In this document: piece by piece, positions 30,858-39,045 of the stretch
Layout: every line of letters begins with the position of its first letter
Position numbering within the stretch: position 1 is the stretch's first letter
Assembly: GCA_036269075.1 (NCBI GenBank)
Contig: DATASX010000130.1
Span: forward strand, 1 to 46,643
DNA length: 46,643 nucleotides
Direction of reading: 5' to 3'
Source of the DNA: Sporichthyaceae bacterium
GTDB taxonomy: Bacteria; Actinomycetota; Actinomycetes; Sporichthyales; Sporichthyaceae
Translations under genes and position numbers: made by a program
Notes under the pieces: model-generated
Database searches by the model: none
The model's input: the letters and a program-made list of their open reading frames with translations, nothing else
Told to the model about the DNA's origin: nothing

Positions 30858-32075
30858 TCAGCGGACGCGCAAGGCCTCGGTCAGGGCGTCGAGGGCCCAG
30901 TCGATCTCGGCCTCGCTGATCACCAGCGGCGGCGCGAGGCGGATCGTCGACCCGTGGGTGTCCTTGGCCAGCACGCCGAGCGACATGAGCCGTTCGCAGA
31001 TCTGACGCCCCGTCGCCAACTCGGGGTCGATGTCGACCCCGGCCCACAGGCCACGGCCACGCACCGCGGTGACGCCGAGCGGGGCGAGCCCCATCAGCCG
31101 GGAGTGCAACTGCTCGCCGAGGTCGCGGGCCCGCCTCTGGTACTCGCCGCCGGCCAGCATCCGGACGACCACCCGGCCGACCGCGCAGGCCATCGGGTTA
31201 CCGCCGAAGGTCGAGCCATGCTCCCCCGGCGACAGCACGCCGAGCACGTCCGCGTCGGCCGCGACGGCCGACACCGGCACGATGCCGCCGCCGAGCGCCT
31301 TGCCCAGCACGTACATGTCCGGGACGACGCCCTCGTGGTCGCAGGCGAACGTGTCGCCGGTGCGGCCGAGGCCGGACTGGATCTCGTCGGCCAGGAACAG
31401 CACGTTGTGGCGGGTGCAGATCTCGCGCACCGAGCGCAGGTAGCCGGCCGGCGGCACGAGCACGCCCGCCTCGCCCTGGATCGGCTCGATGAGCACCGCG
31501 ACGGTGTCGTCGTCGATCGCGGCCTCCAGCGCGGCGGCATCGCCGTAGGGCACGATCCGGAACCCGGGGGTGAACGGACCGAAGTCGTCGCGCGCGACCG
31601 AGTCGGTGGAGAACGAGACGATCGTGGTCGTGCGGCCGTGGAAGTTGCCGTCGGCCACGACGATCGTGGCTCGGCCGGACGGGACGCCCTTGACCCGGTA
31701 GCCCCACTTGCGGGCCACCTTGATCGCGGTCTCCACGGCCTCCGCGCCGGTGTTCATCGGCAGCACCATCTGCTTGCCGCACAGGTCGCCGAGCTCGGCG
31801 CAGAACTCGTAGAGGGCGTCGTGGTCGAAGGCCCGCGAGGTCAACGTCAGCCGGTCGAGCTGGTGGTGCGCGGCAGCCAGCAGCTCCGGGTGGCCGTGGC
31901 CGAAGTTCAGCGCCGAGTACGCGGCCAGGCAGTCCAGGTAGCGGCGGCCGTTGACGTCGGTGACCCAGCACCCGCTCGCCGAGGCGACGACCACCGGCAG
32001 CGGGTGGTAGTTGTGCGCGCAGCGGTCGCGCAGGTCGGCGGCGGGCATCCGGGCCGCCGGAACGGTGCTCGTCAT
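30858..32075 (-). CDS. rocD: Ornithine aminotransferase
   Basis: PLP-dependent class III aminotransferase converting ornithine and 2-oxoglutarate to glutamate-5-semialdehyde and glutamate. It has 405 residues. Clear elements: YLDCLAAYSALNFGHGHP, MNTGAEAVETAIKVARKWGY, the FADEI-like VLFLADEIQSGLGRTG with the PLP Asp, and the Schiff-base Lys in YVLGKALGGGIVPVS near residue 266. The ATG at 32075 overlaps the ddaH stop (ATGA). In an operon with ddaH it suggests degradation of methylarginine or arginine through ornithine-like intermediates, though citrulline-to-ornithine enzymes are not in the window. The nearby Lrp/AsnC gene may control it. Acetylornithine aminotransferase is the nearest alternative. 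Confidence 0.92.
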   Translation of the reverse strand: MTSTVPAARMPAADLRDRCAHNYHPLPVVVASASGCWVTDVNGRRYLDCLAAYSALNFGHGHPELLAAAHHQLDRLTLTSRAFDHDALYEFCAELGDLCGKQMVLPMNTGAEAVETAIKVARKWGYRVKGVPSGRATIVVADGNFHGRTTTIVSFSTDSVARDDFGPFTPGFRIVPYGDAAALEAAIDDDTVAVLIEPIQGEAGVLVPPAGYLRSVREICTRHNVLFLADEIQSGLGRTGDTFACDHEGVVPDMYVLGKALGGGIVPVSAVAADADVLGVLSPGEHGSTFGGNPMACAVGRVVVRMLAGGEYQRRARDLGEQLHSRLMGLAPLGVTAVRGRGLWAGVDIDPELATGRQICERLMSLGVLAKDTHGSTIRLAPPLVISEAEIDWALDALTEALRVR

Positions 32076-32953
32076 GACCGCAGCTCCAACGTGCAGCACT
32101 TCGGCCCGCCACCGGACTTGCGGAACTCCGACATCGCGACCGGGATCGGCTCGTAACCGCGGGCGCGCAGCGCCGCGTGCAGGTCGACCGCCTCGACGGC
32201 CACCGCGACGTGCCGGCCGTCGCTGACGGAGTTCAGGCCGAACACCATCGCGTCGTTCGGGGTGGCGATCAGCGCGTCCGGGAACATGCGGCGCAGCACC
32301 GCCCGGCTGCCCGGCGAGAACGCCGCCGGGTAGTAGGCGATGTCGCGGTCGCCGAGCACGGTCAGCGCAGTGTCCAGGTGGTAGAAGTTCGGGTCGACCA
32401 GGGTCAGCGAGATCACCGGCTTGCCGAGGAACTCCTGAGCCTCACGGTGCGCGGCGGGCGCGGTGCGGAATCCGGTGCCGGCCAGGATCACGTCGCCGAC
32501 GTCCAGGAAGTCGCCCTCACCCTCGTTGTCCGCGAGGGTCACCGCGAACGAGCCGAAACTGTCCAGGGCCATCAACCGGTCGAGGTAGGCGGGCCCCTCG
32601 GGCCTCCGCTGCTCCTTGGCGAACTTGGCGCCGAGGACCTTGCCGTCGACGACCAACGCCCCGTTCGCCGCGAACACCATGTCCGGCAGGCCGGGGATCG
32701 GCTCGATCAGGCTCACTGTGTGGCCCAGGGCCACGTACAGGTCGTGCAGGCTCTCCCACTGGCGGATCGCCAACTCACGGTCGACGGGGATGCTCGGGTC
32801 CATCCACGGGTTGATCGTGTAGCTGACTGCGAAGTGGGACGGCCGGCACATCAGGTAGTGGCGGGTGCGGGCCGAACGCACGGTCGGCAGTGCAGTCACG
32901 GTCGCGTCGGTGCTCGGGACCGCCGACGGGGACGCGAACTGAGGCATCGTCAT
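32072..32953 (-). CDS. ddaH: Dimethylarginine dimethylaminohydrolase (DDAH-type amidinotransferase-fold enzyme)
   Basis: Hydrolase of the guanidino-group-modifying (pentein) superfamily, predicted to cut NG,NG-dimethylarginine to citrulline and dimethylamine. It has 293 residues. The fold shows MCRPSHFAVSYTINPWM near the start, DMVFAANGALV, the catalytic His in DPNFYHLDTAL and the nucleophilic Cys in GGGPKCCTLELRS at the C-terminus. Two adjacent Cys residues there make the nucleophile ambiguous. It is shorter than arginine deiminase (~400 residues). ATG at 32953 is used; ATG two codons later is equally possible. It leads the rocD operon, and direct repeats at 32996-33026 lie just upstream. 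Confidence 0.87.
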   Translation of the reverse strand: MTMPQFASPSAVPSTDATVTALPTVRSARTRHYLMCRPSHFAVSYTINPWMDPSIPVDRELAIRQWESLHDLYVALGHTVSLIEPIPGLPDMVFAANGALVVDGKVLGAKFAKEQRRPEGPAYLDRLMALDSFGSFAVTLADNEGEGDFLDVGDVILAGTGFRTAPAAHREAQEFLGKPVISLTLVDPNFYHLDTALTVLGDRDIAYYPAAFSPGSRAVLRRMFPDALIATPNDAMVFGLNSVSDGRHVAVAVEAVDLHAALRARGYEPIPVAMSEFRKSGGGPKCCTLELRS

Positions 32954-32995
32954 GACTCCACGGTAGGAACCCGCGGGCCCGCCGTCAGGCGAAAA

Positions 32996-33026
32996 CGTTG
33001 CGTGTCGCCCGCGCTTCGTTGCGTGT
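32996..33026. promoter_or_regulatory. Direct repeats upstream of ddaH, possible Lrp/AsnC-type site
   Basis: CGTTGCGTGT occurs at 32996-33005 and again at 33017-33026, exactly 21 bases (two helical turns) apart, each followed by a GCCC. They lie in the 115-base region between ddaH and the divergent DLH-like gene. Helical phasing suits a regulator binding one DNA face. The Lrp/AsnC protein encoded at 33652-34107 is the obvious candidate, but this is inference. Confidence 0.5.
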
Positions 33027-33068
33027 GCCCGGCGATTTCCGTCGTGATGTTGTGAGGATGATGGACGC

Positions 33069-33650
33069 ATGGCTGAGATCGCCCTTTTTCACTCCGTGCT
33101 GGGCGTCCGGCCCGGCGTCCTCGACGCCGCCCGGCGGCTCACCGAGGCCGGGCACGAGGTCTTGGTCGCCGACCTCTACGAGGGCGAGGTGTTCGACGGC
33201 TACGAGCCGGCGATGCACTTCGCGCAAGAGGTCGTCGGGTTCCCCGAACTGTTGGCGCGGGCGCAACGAGCGACGCGGGACCTGGCCGATGGGCTCTTCG
33301 TCGTCGGGTTCTCGATGGGCGCCGCGCCGGCGGAGTACGTGGCTTGCGCACGGCCTGCGGGTGGGGCGGTACTGCTCGGTGGGGCGCTGCCGCTGATTGC
33401 GCTGCACGTTCCGGCTTGGCCGGGGAAAACCCCGGTTCAGCTTCACTGCATGCTGGACGATCCGTGGCGGGAGCCGGACGAACTCGAGGAGTTCTCCGCC
33501 TCGGTGAGTGAGGCCGGGGCGAGGCTTGAACTATTTGATTATGAGGGGGACGGGCACCTGTTCACCGACGCGTCGCTGACCGAGGAGTACGACGAGGCCG
33601 CCACAGAGCTGTTCTGGCAGCGGGTGCAGGCGTTCTGCGCCGAGCGCTGA
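33069..33650 (+). CDS. Dienelactone hydrolase-like alpha/beta hydrolase
   Basis: Small alpha/beta hydrolase of 193 residues with the dienelactone hydrolase outline: AEIALFHSVLGVRPGVL, EVLVADLYEG, the nucleophile elbow VVGFSMGAAPAEY near residue 80 and DGHLFTDASL, with the likely acid and His. The elbow has Ser (GFSMG), where classical dienelactone hydrolases have Cys, so esterase-like chemistry is as likely. No signal sequence is seen. It is divergent from ddaH and convergent with the Lrp/AsnC gene, one base apart. The substrate is unknown; the context of arginine metabolism may be coincidental. Confidence 0.8.
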   Translation: MAEIALFHSVLGVRPGVLDAARRLTEAGHEVLVADLYEGEVFDGYEPAMHFAQEVVGFPELLARAQRATRDLADGLFVVGFSMGAAPAEYVACARPAGGAVLLGGALPLIALHVPAWPGKTPVQLHCMLDDPWREPDELEEFSASVSEAGARLELFDYEGDGHLFTDASLTEEYDEAATELFWQRVQAFCAER

Positions 33651-33651
33651 C

Positions 33652-34107
33652 TCAGGGTTGCCCGCCGGTCTCGGCCCGCCGCAGCAGTGCCGACATCACC
33701 ACGAACGAGCGGGTCCGCGCCACGAAGCGTTCGGCGCCGATCTGTTCGACGACCTTCTCCAGGTGAGCGACGTCGGAGGCCAGCACGTGCAGGATCGCGT
33801 CGGCCTCGCCGGTGACCGTCGAGGCCGAGACGACCTCCGGAAATCGGCTGACCGCGGCGCGGATCATGGCCGGAGTGGTGCGGTCGACGCAGTACAACTC
33901 GACGAAGGCCTCGGTGGTCCAACCCAGGGCGGCGGGGTCGATCAGGGTGGTGAAACCGCGGATGGCGCCGGTGGCCAGCAGTCGGTCGACGCGGCGCTTG
34001 ACCGCGGGCGCCGACAGACCGACCTCGTCGCCGATCTCGGCGTAGCTGCTGCGCGCGTCGCGGCGCAGCGCGGCGACGATCGCGGCGTCCAACTGATCCA
34101 GCGTCAC
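33652..34107 (-). CDS. Lrp/AsnC-family transcriptional regulator
   Basis: DNA-binding regulator of 151 residues responding to amino acids. The N-terminal helix-turn-helix is at about residues 5-55 (LDQLDAAIVAAL, then SYAEIGDEVGLSAPAVKRRVDRL). The C-terminal RAM ligand domain is at about 65-145 (AFVELYCVDR, VTGEADAILHVLA). GTG at 34107 overlaps the stop of the DUF6113 gene (GTGA), placing it at the end of the mshB-DUF6113 run. Such regulators commonly sit beside ddaH/rocD in actinomycetes, and phased direct repeats lie before ddaH 626 bases away. The effector (ornithine, arginine or similar) is inference. Confidence 0.9.
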   Translation of the reverse strand: MTLDQLDAAIVAALRRDARSSYAEIGDEVGLSAPAVKRRVDRLLATGAIRGFTTLIDPAALGWTTEAFVELYCVDRTTPAMIRAAVSRFPEVVSASTVTGEADAILHVLASDVAHLEKVVEQIGAERFVARTRSFVVMSALLRRAETGGQP

Positions 34108-34592
34108 TTCGCGTCGCCTCGGCCCGCGATGCGGTCGTACGGCAGCAGCATGAGCAGACCGAGCAGGACCAGCCCACCGATCAGGTAGACGTAGCCCACC
34201 TTGGTGGCGGCGATGACCACGCTGCCCGCAGGTCGCTCGGTGGAGAAGAGCAGGACCGTGACGACCCAGCCCAGCACAGGCACACCCGCCGCCGACCGGG
34301 CCGCGTTCCACACCCCGGCCGCGAATGCGACCGAGCACTGCGTGGCCAGCGCGATCGCCACCCCGACCGGGATGCCGTGCACCCGGACCGCGTATCCGAA
34401 CGCTCCGAGAAGACCCGCCAGGAAGCCGGCACCGAACAGGCCGATCGCCAACCCGATGGCCTGCGGGATCGGGCGCTCAGTGAGCCACTCCGGCAGCGTG
34501 ACCAGCGGCCGCGCGCCCGGGCTCGCCGGCCTGCCCGATCGCCCGGCCGACGACAGGCTGAGCCGCCCCGTGCGCGCCTGCGCGCGACTCAC
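34104..34592 (-). CDS. DUF6113-type membrane protein
   Basis: Integral membrane protein of unknown function, 162 residues. The first ~40 residues are basic and Ser/Gly-rich. Four hydrophobic segments follow at about 43-68, 73-96, 102-118 and 128-148. Its position, overlapping the mshB stop (GTG within GTGA at 34589-34592) and the downstream regulator, matches the DUF6113 family, found after mshB in many actinomycetes. No catalytic residue is obvious. A link to mycothiol is suggested only by gene order. Confidence 0.78.
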   Translation of the reverse strand: MSRAQARTGRLSLSSAGRSGRPASPGARPLVTLPEWLTERPIPQAIGLAIGLFGAGFLAGLLGAFGYAVRVHGIPVGVAIALATQCSVAFAAGVWNAARSAAGVPVLGWVVTVLLFSTERPAGSVVIAATKVGYVYLIGGLVLLGLLMLLPYDRIAGRGDAK

Positions 34593-35476
34593 AGTCCCGC
34601 GAACAGGTCGGCCTCGATCGGCACAGCACCCTGCTCACCGTGGACGAGACGGAAGCACTCGGTGCCCCAGATCTTCTGACCGAGGTGATTGGACAACGCG
34701 AAGAACGGCCCGTCCATGGCGATCTGGGTGGCGTGCGCCCGCATCGAGCCCATCTTGGCCTCGATGTAGTCGTCGGCGTTGATGATCGTGGTCACCAGCT
34801 CGTCCGCGATGCCGAAGGGCAGGTCCTCGGCGCGCTCGGCGCCGAAGAAGAACTCGGTGTCGCCGGCCGCCCGCATGGCATCGATGCCGGCCTGCAGGAA
34901 CGAGTGCGGAATGACGCACTGGTAGATCTTCGCGACGTCCCACGCCGGGCCGAGGTCGGGCCGGAACGCGGCGTCGCGGGCGAGCTCCGCGCCACGGTTC
35001 ATGACCCGGTGCGCCTGGATGTGGTCGGGGTGGCCGTAGCCGCCGTTCTCGTCGTAGCTGATCAGCACCTGCGGCCGGGTCTCCCGCAGGACCCCGACCA
35101 GGTCGGTCGCGGCGGTGTCGAGATCGGCCTGCCAGAACGACTCGGGGCGGTCGTTCGCCGGGGTGCCCATCATCCCGGAGTCGCGGTACTTGCCCGGGCC
35201 GCCGAGAAACCGATGGTCATCGATCCCGAGCGCCTTCATGGCCTCGGCAAGTTCGCCAATTCGGTATTCGCCGAGAGCGTCGTCGCGGTCGGCGGCCAGG
35301 TGGGCGAGCTCGGGGACGAGAATCTCGCCCTCCTCGCCGAGCGTGCAGGTCACCAACGTGACAGCCGCGCCCTGATCGGCGTACATCGCCATCGTGGCGC
35401 CGGTGTTGATCACCTCGTCGTCCGGGTGGGCGTGGACCACTACCATCCGGCGCTCGGCGGGCGTTGCAGCAGGCAT
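34589..35476 (-). CDS. mshB: Mycothiol biosynthesis deacetylase MshB
   Basis: Zinc deacetylase removing acetate from GlcNAc-inositol in mycothiol synthesis, a hallmark of actinobacteria. It has 295 residues. The metal site is AHPDDE (residues 15-20, with His and Asp ligands), completed by the second His in [11 protein letters not shown] near residue 148. [17 protein letters not shown] and [13 protein letters not shown] are family-typical substrate segments. The ATG at 35476 fits the short N-terminus. It is coupled to the DUF6113 gene and divergent from the peptidase gene 39 bases away. Mca (mycothiol-S-conjugate amidase) is the paralogue to exclude, but the residue pattern and the DUF6113 neighbour favour MshB. 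Confidence 0.93.
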   Translation of the reverse strand: MPAATPAERRMVVVHAHPDDEVINTGATMAMYADQGAAVTLVTCTLGEEGEILVPELAHLAADRDDALGEYRIGELAEAMKALGIDDHRFLGGPGKYRDSGMMGTPANDRPESFWQADLDTAATDLVGVLRETRPQVLISYDENGGYGHPDHIQAHRVMNRGAELARDAAFRPDLGPAWDVAKIYQCVIPHSFLQAGIDAMRAAGDTEFFFGAERAEDLPFGIADELVTTIINADDYIEAKMGSMRAHATQIAMDGPFFALSNHLGQKIWGTECFRLVHGEQGAVPIEADLFAGL

Positions 35477-35515
35477 GCCAAGAATCTAGTCGACCCGGCT
35501 GACAGGATTTCGGCC

Positions 35516-37648
35516 ATGAACGCCGACCGGCCGAGCTTCCCCCGGCACAGCGCGCGAACCTTGCGGTTCACCCTCGGCGTGCCGCGCAACTTCGCGGTCT
35601 CGCCCGACGGCGCCCGGGTGGCGTTCCTGCGGGCCCCGTCCGGGACGGACCGGCGCACGATGCTGTGGGCGGCCGACATCGGCGACGGGGTGGTCGAGCG
35701 TGTGGTCGCCGACCCGCGCGGGCTCACCGGCGACGACGAGACCCTCTCGGCGGCCGAACGCGCCCGGCGGGAGCGGGCCCGGGAGGGCGCGGCGGGAATC
35801 GTCACCTACGCCACCGACCGCGACCTGCGGCGCGCGGTGTTCACGCTGTCCGGTGCAATGTACGTGGCCGAACTGGACGGCTCCCCCGACATCCGCCCGG
35901 TGCCCGCGACCAGTCCGCTGTTCGACCCCAGACTGGATCCGACGGGTCGTCAGATCGCCTACGTGGCGCAGGATCGCGTCCGGATCGTCGATGTGACGAC
36001 TGGTCAGGATGCCGAACTCGGCGGCCAGGACACGGCCGAGTCGGTGACCTGGGGGCTGGCCGAGTTCATCGCCGCCGAGGAGATGGGGCGCTCCCGCGGC
36101 TTCTGGTGGGCACCGGACGGCAGCGCCCTGCTGGTCAGCCGGGTGGACACCACTGCGGTGAACCGCTGGCACATCGCCGATCCGGCGCACCCCGGTCGCG
36201 ACCCACAGCAGATCGCCTACCCGGCGGCCGGCACCCGCAACGCGACCGTCGAACTGCACCTGATCGCCCTGGACGGCGCGCGGGTGCAGGTCAGCTGGGA
36301 CACCGAGGCCTACGAGTACCTCGCCGCCGTGCACTGGTCGGGTCGGGGCGCCCCGCTGCTGCACGTCCAGAACCGGGTGCAGCGCTCGACGCAGGTGCTC
36401 TCGGTGGACGTCACGACCGGCGCGACCCAGCTGCTGCACACCGACAGCGACCCGGACTGGGTCGAGTTGGTCGACGGCGTGCCGCACTGGGGTCCGGGCG
36501 GCGAGCTGGTCCGGGTCGGTGACTCCACCGGCCGGCGGCGACTGTTCCTCGGCGACCGGATGGTCTCGGCGGACCTGCAGGTGCGCGCGGTCCTCGGGTC
36601 GACCCGGGCGGGCGGCGCCGGCGAACTGTTGTTCACCGCCTCGGCCGAGGACCCGACCCAGGTGCACGTGCACCGCACCGGGCCGGACGGGCCGGTCGCG
36701 GTGTCCGCTGCCCCCGGCGTCCACGCGGCCGCGGCCGGCGGCGGCACGGTGGTCCTGGTCTCCTCAGCCCTGGCGCGCGTGGGCCGCACGGTCACGGTGC
36801 GTCGGGACGACGCGGTCGTCGGCGAGATCGCCACGCTGTCCGCCGACCCCGGGATCACGCCGGTGGCGCGCACGTTGTCGGCCGGGCCGCGTGAGGTGCG
36901 CACCGTCGTGCTGCTGCCGACCGGGCACCGGCCCGGCACGCCGTTGCCGGTGCTGCTCGACCCGTACGGGGGCCCGCACGCCCAGCGGGTGCTGTCCTCG
37001 GCCAACTCGTTCCTCGAGTCGCAGTGGTGGGCGGATGCCGGGTTCGCGGTGGTGATCGCCGACGGGCGCGGGACACCGGGGCGCGACGCGGCTTGGGAAC
37101 GGGCCGTCGCGGGCGACCTCGCCGGGCCGGTCCTGGCCGACCAGATCGCGGCCCTGCACGCGGCCGCCGAGCAGTTCAGCGACCTGGACACCGACCGGGT
37201 GGCGATCCGCGGCTGGTCGTTCGGCGGGTACCTCGCGGCGCTGGCCGTGCTGCGGCGCCCGGACGTGTTCCACGCGGCGATCGCCGGCGCCCCGGTCACC
37301 GACTGGGCGCTCTACGACACCCACTACACCGAGCGTTACCTGGGCACCCCGACCGACGACCCGGACAACTACGCCCGAAGCTCGCTGTGCACCGACGGCG
37401 TGCTGTCCCCCGACCTCGTGCCCCGCCCCGGCGATCCGATCCGCCCGTTGCTGCTGGTGCACGGCCTGGCCGACGACAACGTCGTGGCCGCGCACACCCT
37501 GCAACTGTCCGCGGCGCTGCTGGCCGCCGGGCGGCCGCACCAGGTGCTGCCGTTGTCCGGCGTCACCCACATGACGCCGCAGGAGACCGTCGCGGAGAAC
37601 CTGCTGCTCCTGCAGTTGGACTTCCTGCGGCGATCGCTCGGGGCCTAG
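35516..37648 (+). CDS. Prolyl oligopeptidase family peptidase (DPP-IV-like)
   Basis: Cytoplasmic-looking serine peptidase of the S9 family, 710 residues. The N-terminal beta-propeller domain (to ~450) includes VTWGLAEFIAAEEMGRSRGFWWAPDG, with the Glu-Glu pair that in dipeptidyl-peptidase IV binds the substrate amino end. The alpha/beta hydrolase domain carries Ser in AIRGWSFGGYLA (~568), Asp in LVHGLADDNVV and His in SGVTHMTP. No signal peptide is seen. ATG at 35516 is used; a longer open frame covers the mshB antisense and is not coding. The gene is convergent with the BKACE gene, sharing CTAG (37645-37648) for both stops. The peptide substrate is not predictable. Confidence 0.9.
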   Translation: MNADRPSFPRHSARTLRFTLGVPRNFAVSPDGARVAFLRAPSGTDRRTMLWAADIGDGVVERVVADPRGLTGDDETLSAAERARRERAREGAAGIVTYATDRDLRRAVFTLSGAMYVAELDGSPDIRPVPATSPLFDPRLDPTGRQIAYVAQDRVRIVDVTTGQDAELGGQDTAESVTWGLAEFIAAEEMGRSRGFWWAPDGSALLVSRVDTTAVNRWHIADPAHPGRDPQQIAYPAAGTRNATVELHLIALDGARVQVSWDTEAYEYLAAVHWSGRGAPLLHVQNRVQRSTQVLSVDVTTGATQLLHTDSDPDWVELVDGVPHWGPGGELVRVGDSTGRRRLFLGDRMVSADLQVRAVLGSTRAGGAGELLFTASAEDPTQVHVHRTGPDGPVAVSAAPGVHAAAAGGGTVVLVSSALARVGRTVTVRRDDAVVGEIATLSADPGITPVARTLSAGPREVRTVVLLPTGHRPGTPLPVLLDPYGGPHAQRVLSSANSFLESQWWADAGFAVVIADGRGTPGRDAAWERAVAGDLAGPVLADQIAALHAAAEQFSDLDTDRVAIRGWSFGGYLAALAVLRRPDVFHAAIAGAPVTDWALYDTHYTERYLGTPTDDPDNYARSSLCTDGVLSPDLVPRPGDPIRPLLLVHGLADDNVVAAHTLQLSAALLAAGRPHQVLPLSGVTHMTPQETVAENLLLLQLDFLRRSLGA

Positions 37649-38514
37649 CGTCCGGCCAATGTGGCGCGGACCTCGGCGGTGGTGGCCGGCCGAGCGCCGG
37701 CTGCCCCGATGCGGTTCACCGCGTCGGTGACCAGCTCGACGTTGGTCCGTGCGGACCCGAACGGCTGGTCCTCCAGCCCGACCCGTACGTGACCGCCCCG
37801 GGCCACCGCCTCCGGGATCAGCGGCAGCACGTCCACGCACAAGCCGGCGACCATCCACTGGCTGCCGGGCGCAACCTCGTCGAGCAGGCGGATGTGCGCC
37901 TCCAGCGCCCAGTCCCGCGGCGGGAAGCCGAAGCTGAGGTCGTCGGAGAACATGAACCGGTAGACCGGCTCCGGCAGGCCGGGGCGGACCCGGGCCAGCA
38001 GCGCGCCGAGCCGGGTGATCCCAGGTTCGTAGCAGGCGTAGGCCGGGCGGATCCCGTGTTCGGCGGCCAGGTCGAGCCCGTAGCGGATGTGGTCGTCCGG
38101 GTTGAGGTAGAGGAATCCCTCCGCGGGCGTTGCGACATGCGTCATGTGGGCCGAGCCGGGGTCGACGACCGTCCACTCGAGTACGCCGCGGCGGGCCAGT
38201 TCCGCGACGGCGCAGAACCGCTCGGCGGCCGACATCGGGCGCTCGGCGTTCGGGTCGCCGAGCAGCGCCAGCGTCGGGTAGACGATGGCGTCGACCTCGG
38301 CGCGGATGCCGGAGATGATCGCCTGGTAGACGTCCGGGTCCTCGCGCTGCAGTCCGGTCGCCGGGTCGTAGGGGTGCACGTGCACGATCGCCGCACCCGC
38401 CCGGACACAGGCGATGCCGTCCGCGACGATCTCCTCGACGGTGATCGGGATCTTCGGCTGCCGGGCCCGCGTCCACGGCCCGTTGACCGCGGCCTCCACC
38501 CACACCGCTCGCAC
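37645..38514 (-). CDS. BKACE-family (3-keto-5-aminohexanoate cleavage-like) protein
   Basis: TIM-barrel zinc enzyme of the DUF849/BKACE family, which condenses beta-keto acids with acetyl-CoA. It has 289 residues. The early VEAAVNGPWTRARQPKIPIT corresponds to the acceptor loop. The metal His pair is in AIVHVHPYDPATG; the family usual HxHxRD reads HVHPYD here, keeping both His and Asp but losing Arg. Later FMFSDDLSFGFPPRDW and GGHVRVGLEDQPF, with a His and Glu, complete the site. GTG at 38514 is 27 bases from the divergent OsmC start. No lysine-fermentation genes lie nearby, so another keto acid is likely. Confidence 0.82.
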   Translation of the reverse strand: MRAVWVEAAVNGPWTRARQPKIPITVEEIVADGIACVRAGAAIVHVHPYDPATGLQREDPDVYQAIISGIRAEVDAIVYPTLALLGDPNAERPMSAAERFCAVAELARRGVLEWTVVDPGSAHMTHVATPAEGFLYLNPDDHIRYGLDLAAEHGIRPAYACYEPGITRLGALLARVRPGLPEPVYRFMFSDDLSFGFPPRDWALEAHIRLLDEVAPGSQWMVAGLCVDVLPLIPEAVARGGHVRVGLEDQPFGSARTNVELVTDAVNRIGAAGARPATTAEVRATLAGR

Positions 38515-38541
38515 CCGGTCAGCCTGGCCTAGCGTGCGGTC

Positions 38542-39045
38542 ATGGACAAGGCCGAGTTGCAGGCGCTGCAGGCGCCGCTGAAGGACCAGTACCGCGCCGC
38601 GCCCGACGCGGCACTGATCACCCTGTCCGCCGAGGGCACGCTCGACCCCGAGGGGGTGAGCTGCACCGTGGCCACCGGGCGGGCCCTGGTCGAGGCCGGG
38701 CTGCACCCGGCGACCGGGGGCACCGGCAGCCTGGCGTGCTCCGGCGACATGCTGCTGCAGGCGTTGGTGGCGTGCGCCGGAGTGACCCTGCGGGCCGTTG
38801 CGACCGCCCTGGAGCTCGAGGTGCGCACCGGCACGCTGCGCGCCGAGGGCGACCTGGACTTCCGGGGCACCCTCGGGGTGGCCAAGGACGCCCCGGTCGG
38901 CTTCACCGCCATCCGGCTGCACGTCGCCCTGGACACCGACGCCCCGAAGGAGCAGGTCGACACCCTGCTGCGACTGACCGAGCGCTACTGCGTCGTGCTG
39001 CAGACCCTGGCCAACTCGCCGCGGCTGGAGTTGGTGCGGTCCTGA
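38542..39045 (+). CDS. OsmC-family protein
   Basis: Thiol peroxidase or redox-active protein of the OsmC/Ohr superfamily, 167 residues. The two characteristic cysteines are in LLQALVACAGVTLRAVA (~residue 78) and LTERYCVVLQTL (~153), each in its helix, and the beta sheet around FRGTLGVAKDAPVGF fits. It could reduce organic hydroperoxides; OsmC versus Ohr cannot be told from sequence alone. The ATG at 38542 has no strong ribosome site. Its stop (TGA 39043-39045) overlaps a CTG that likely starts the next gene. It is divergent from the BKACE gene. Confidence 0.88.
   Translation: MDKAELQALQAPLKDQYRAAPDAALITLSAEGTLDPEGVSCTVATGRALVEAGLHPATGGTGSLACSGDMLLQALVACAGVTLRAVATALELEVRTGTLRAEGDLDFRGTLGVAKDAPVGFTAIRLHVALDTDAPKEQVDTLLRLTERYCVVLQTLANSPRLELVRS

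Noticed and set aside
32072-32953. Arginine deiminase
   Set aside because: Only 293 residues, with the DDAH-type C-terminal Cys motif; no arcB or arcC nearby.
34640-35515. Open reading frame opposite mshB, continuous with the peptidase gene
   Set aside because: High GC keeps this frame open; it has no family match by eye and is antisense to the clear mshB gene. The peptidase starts at 35516.
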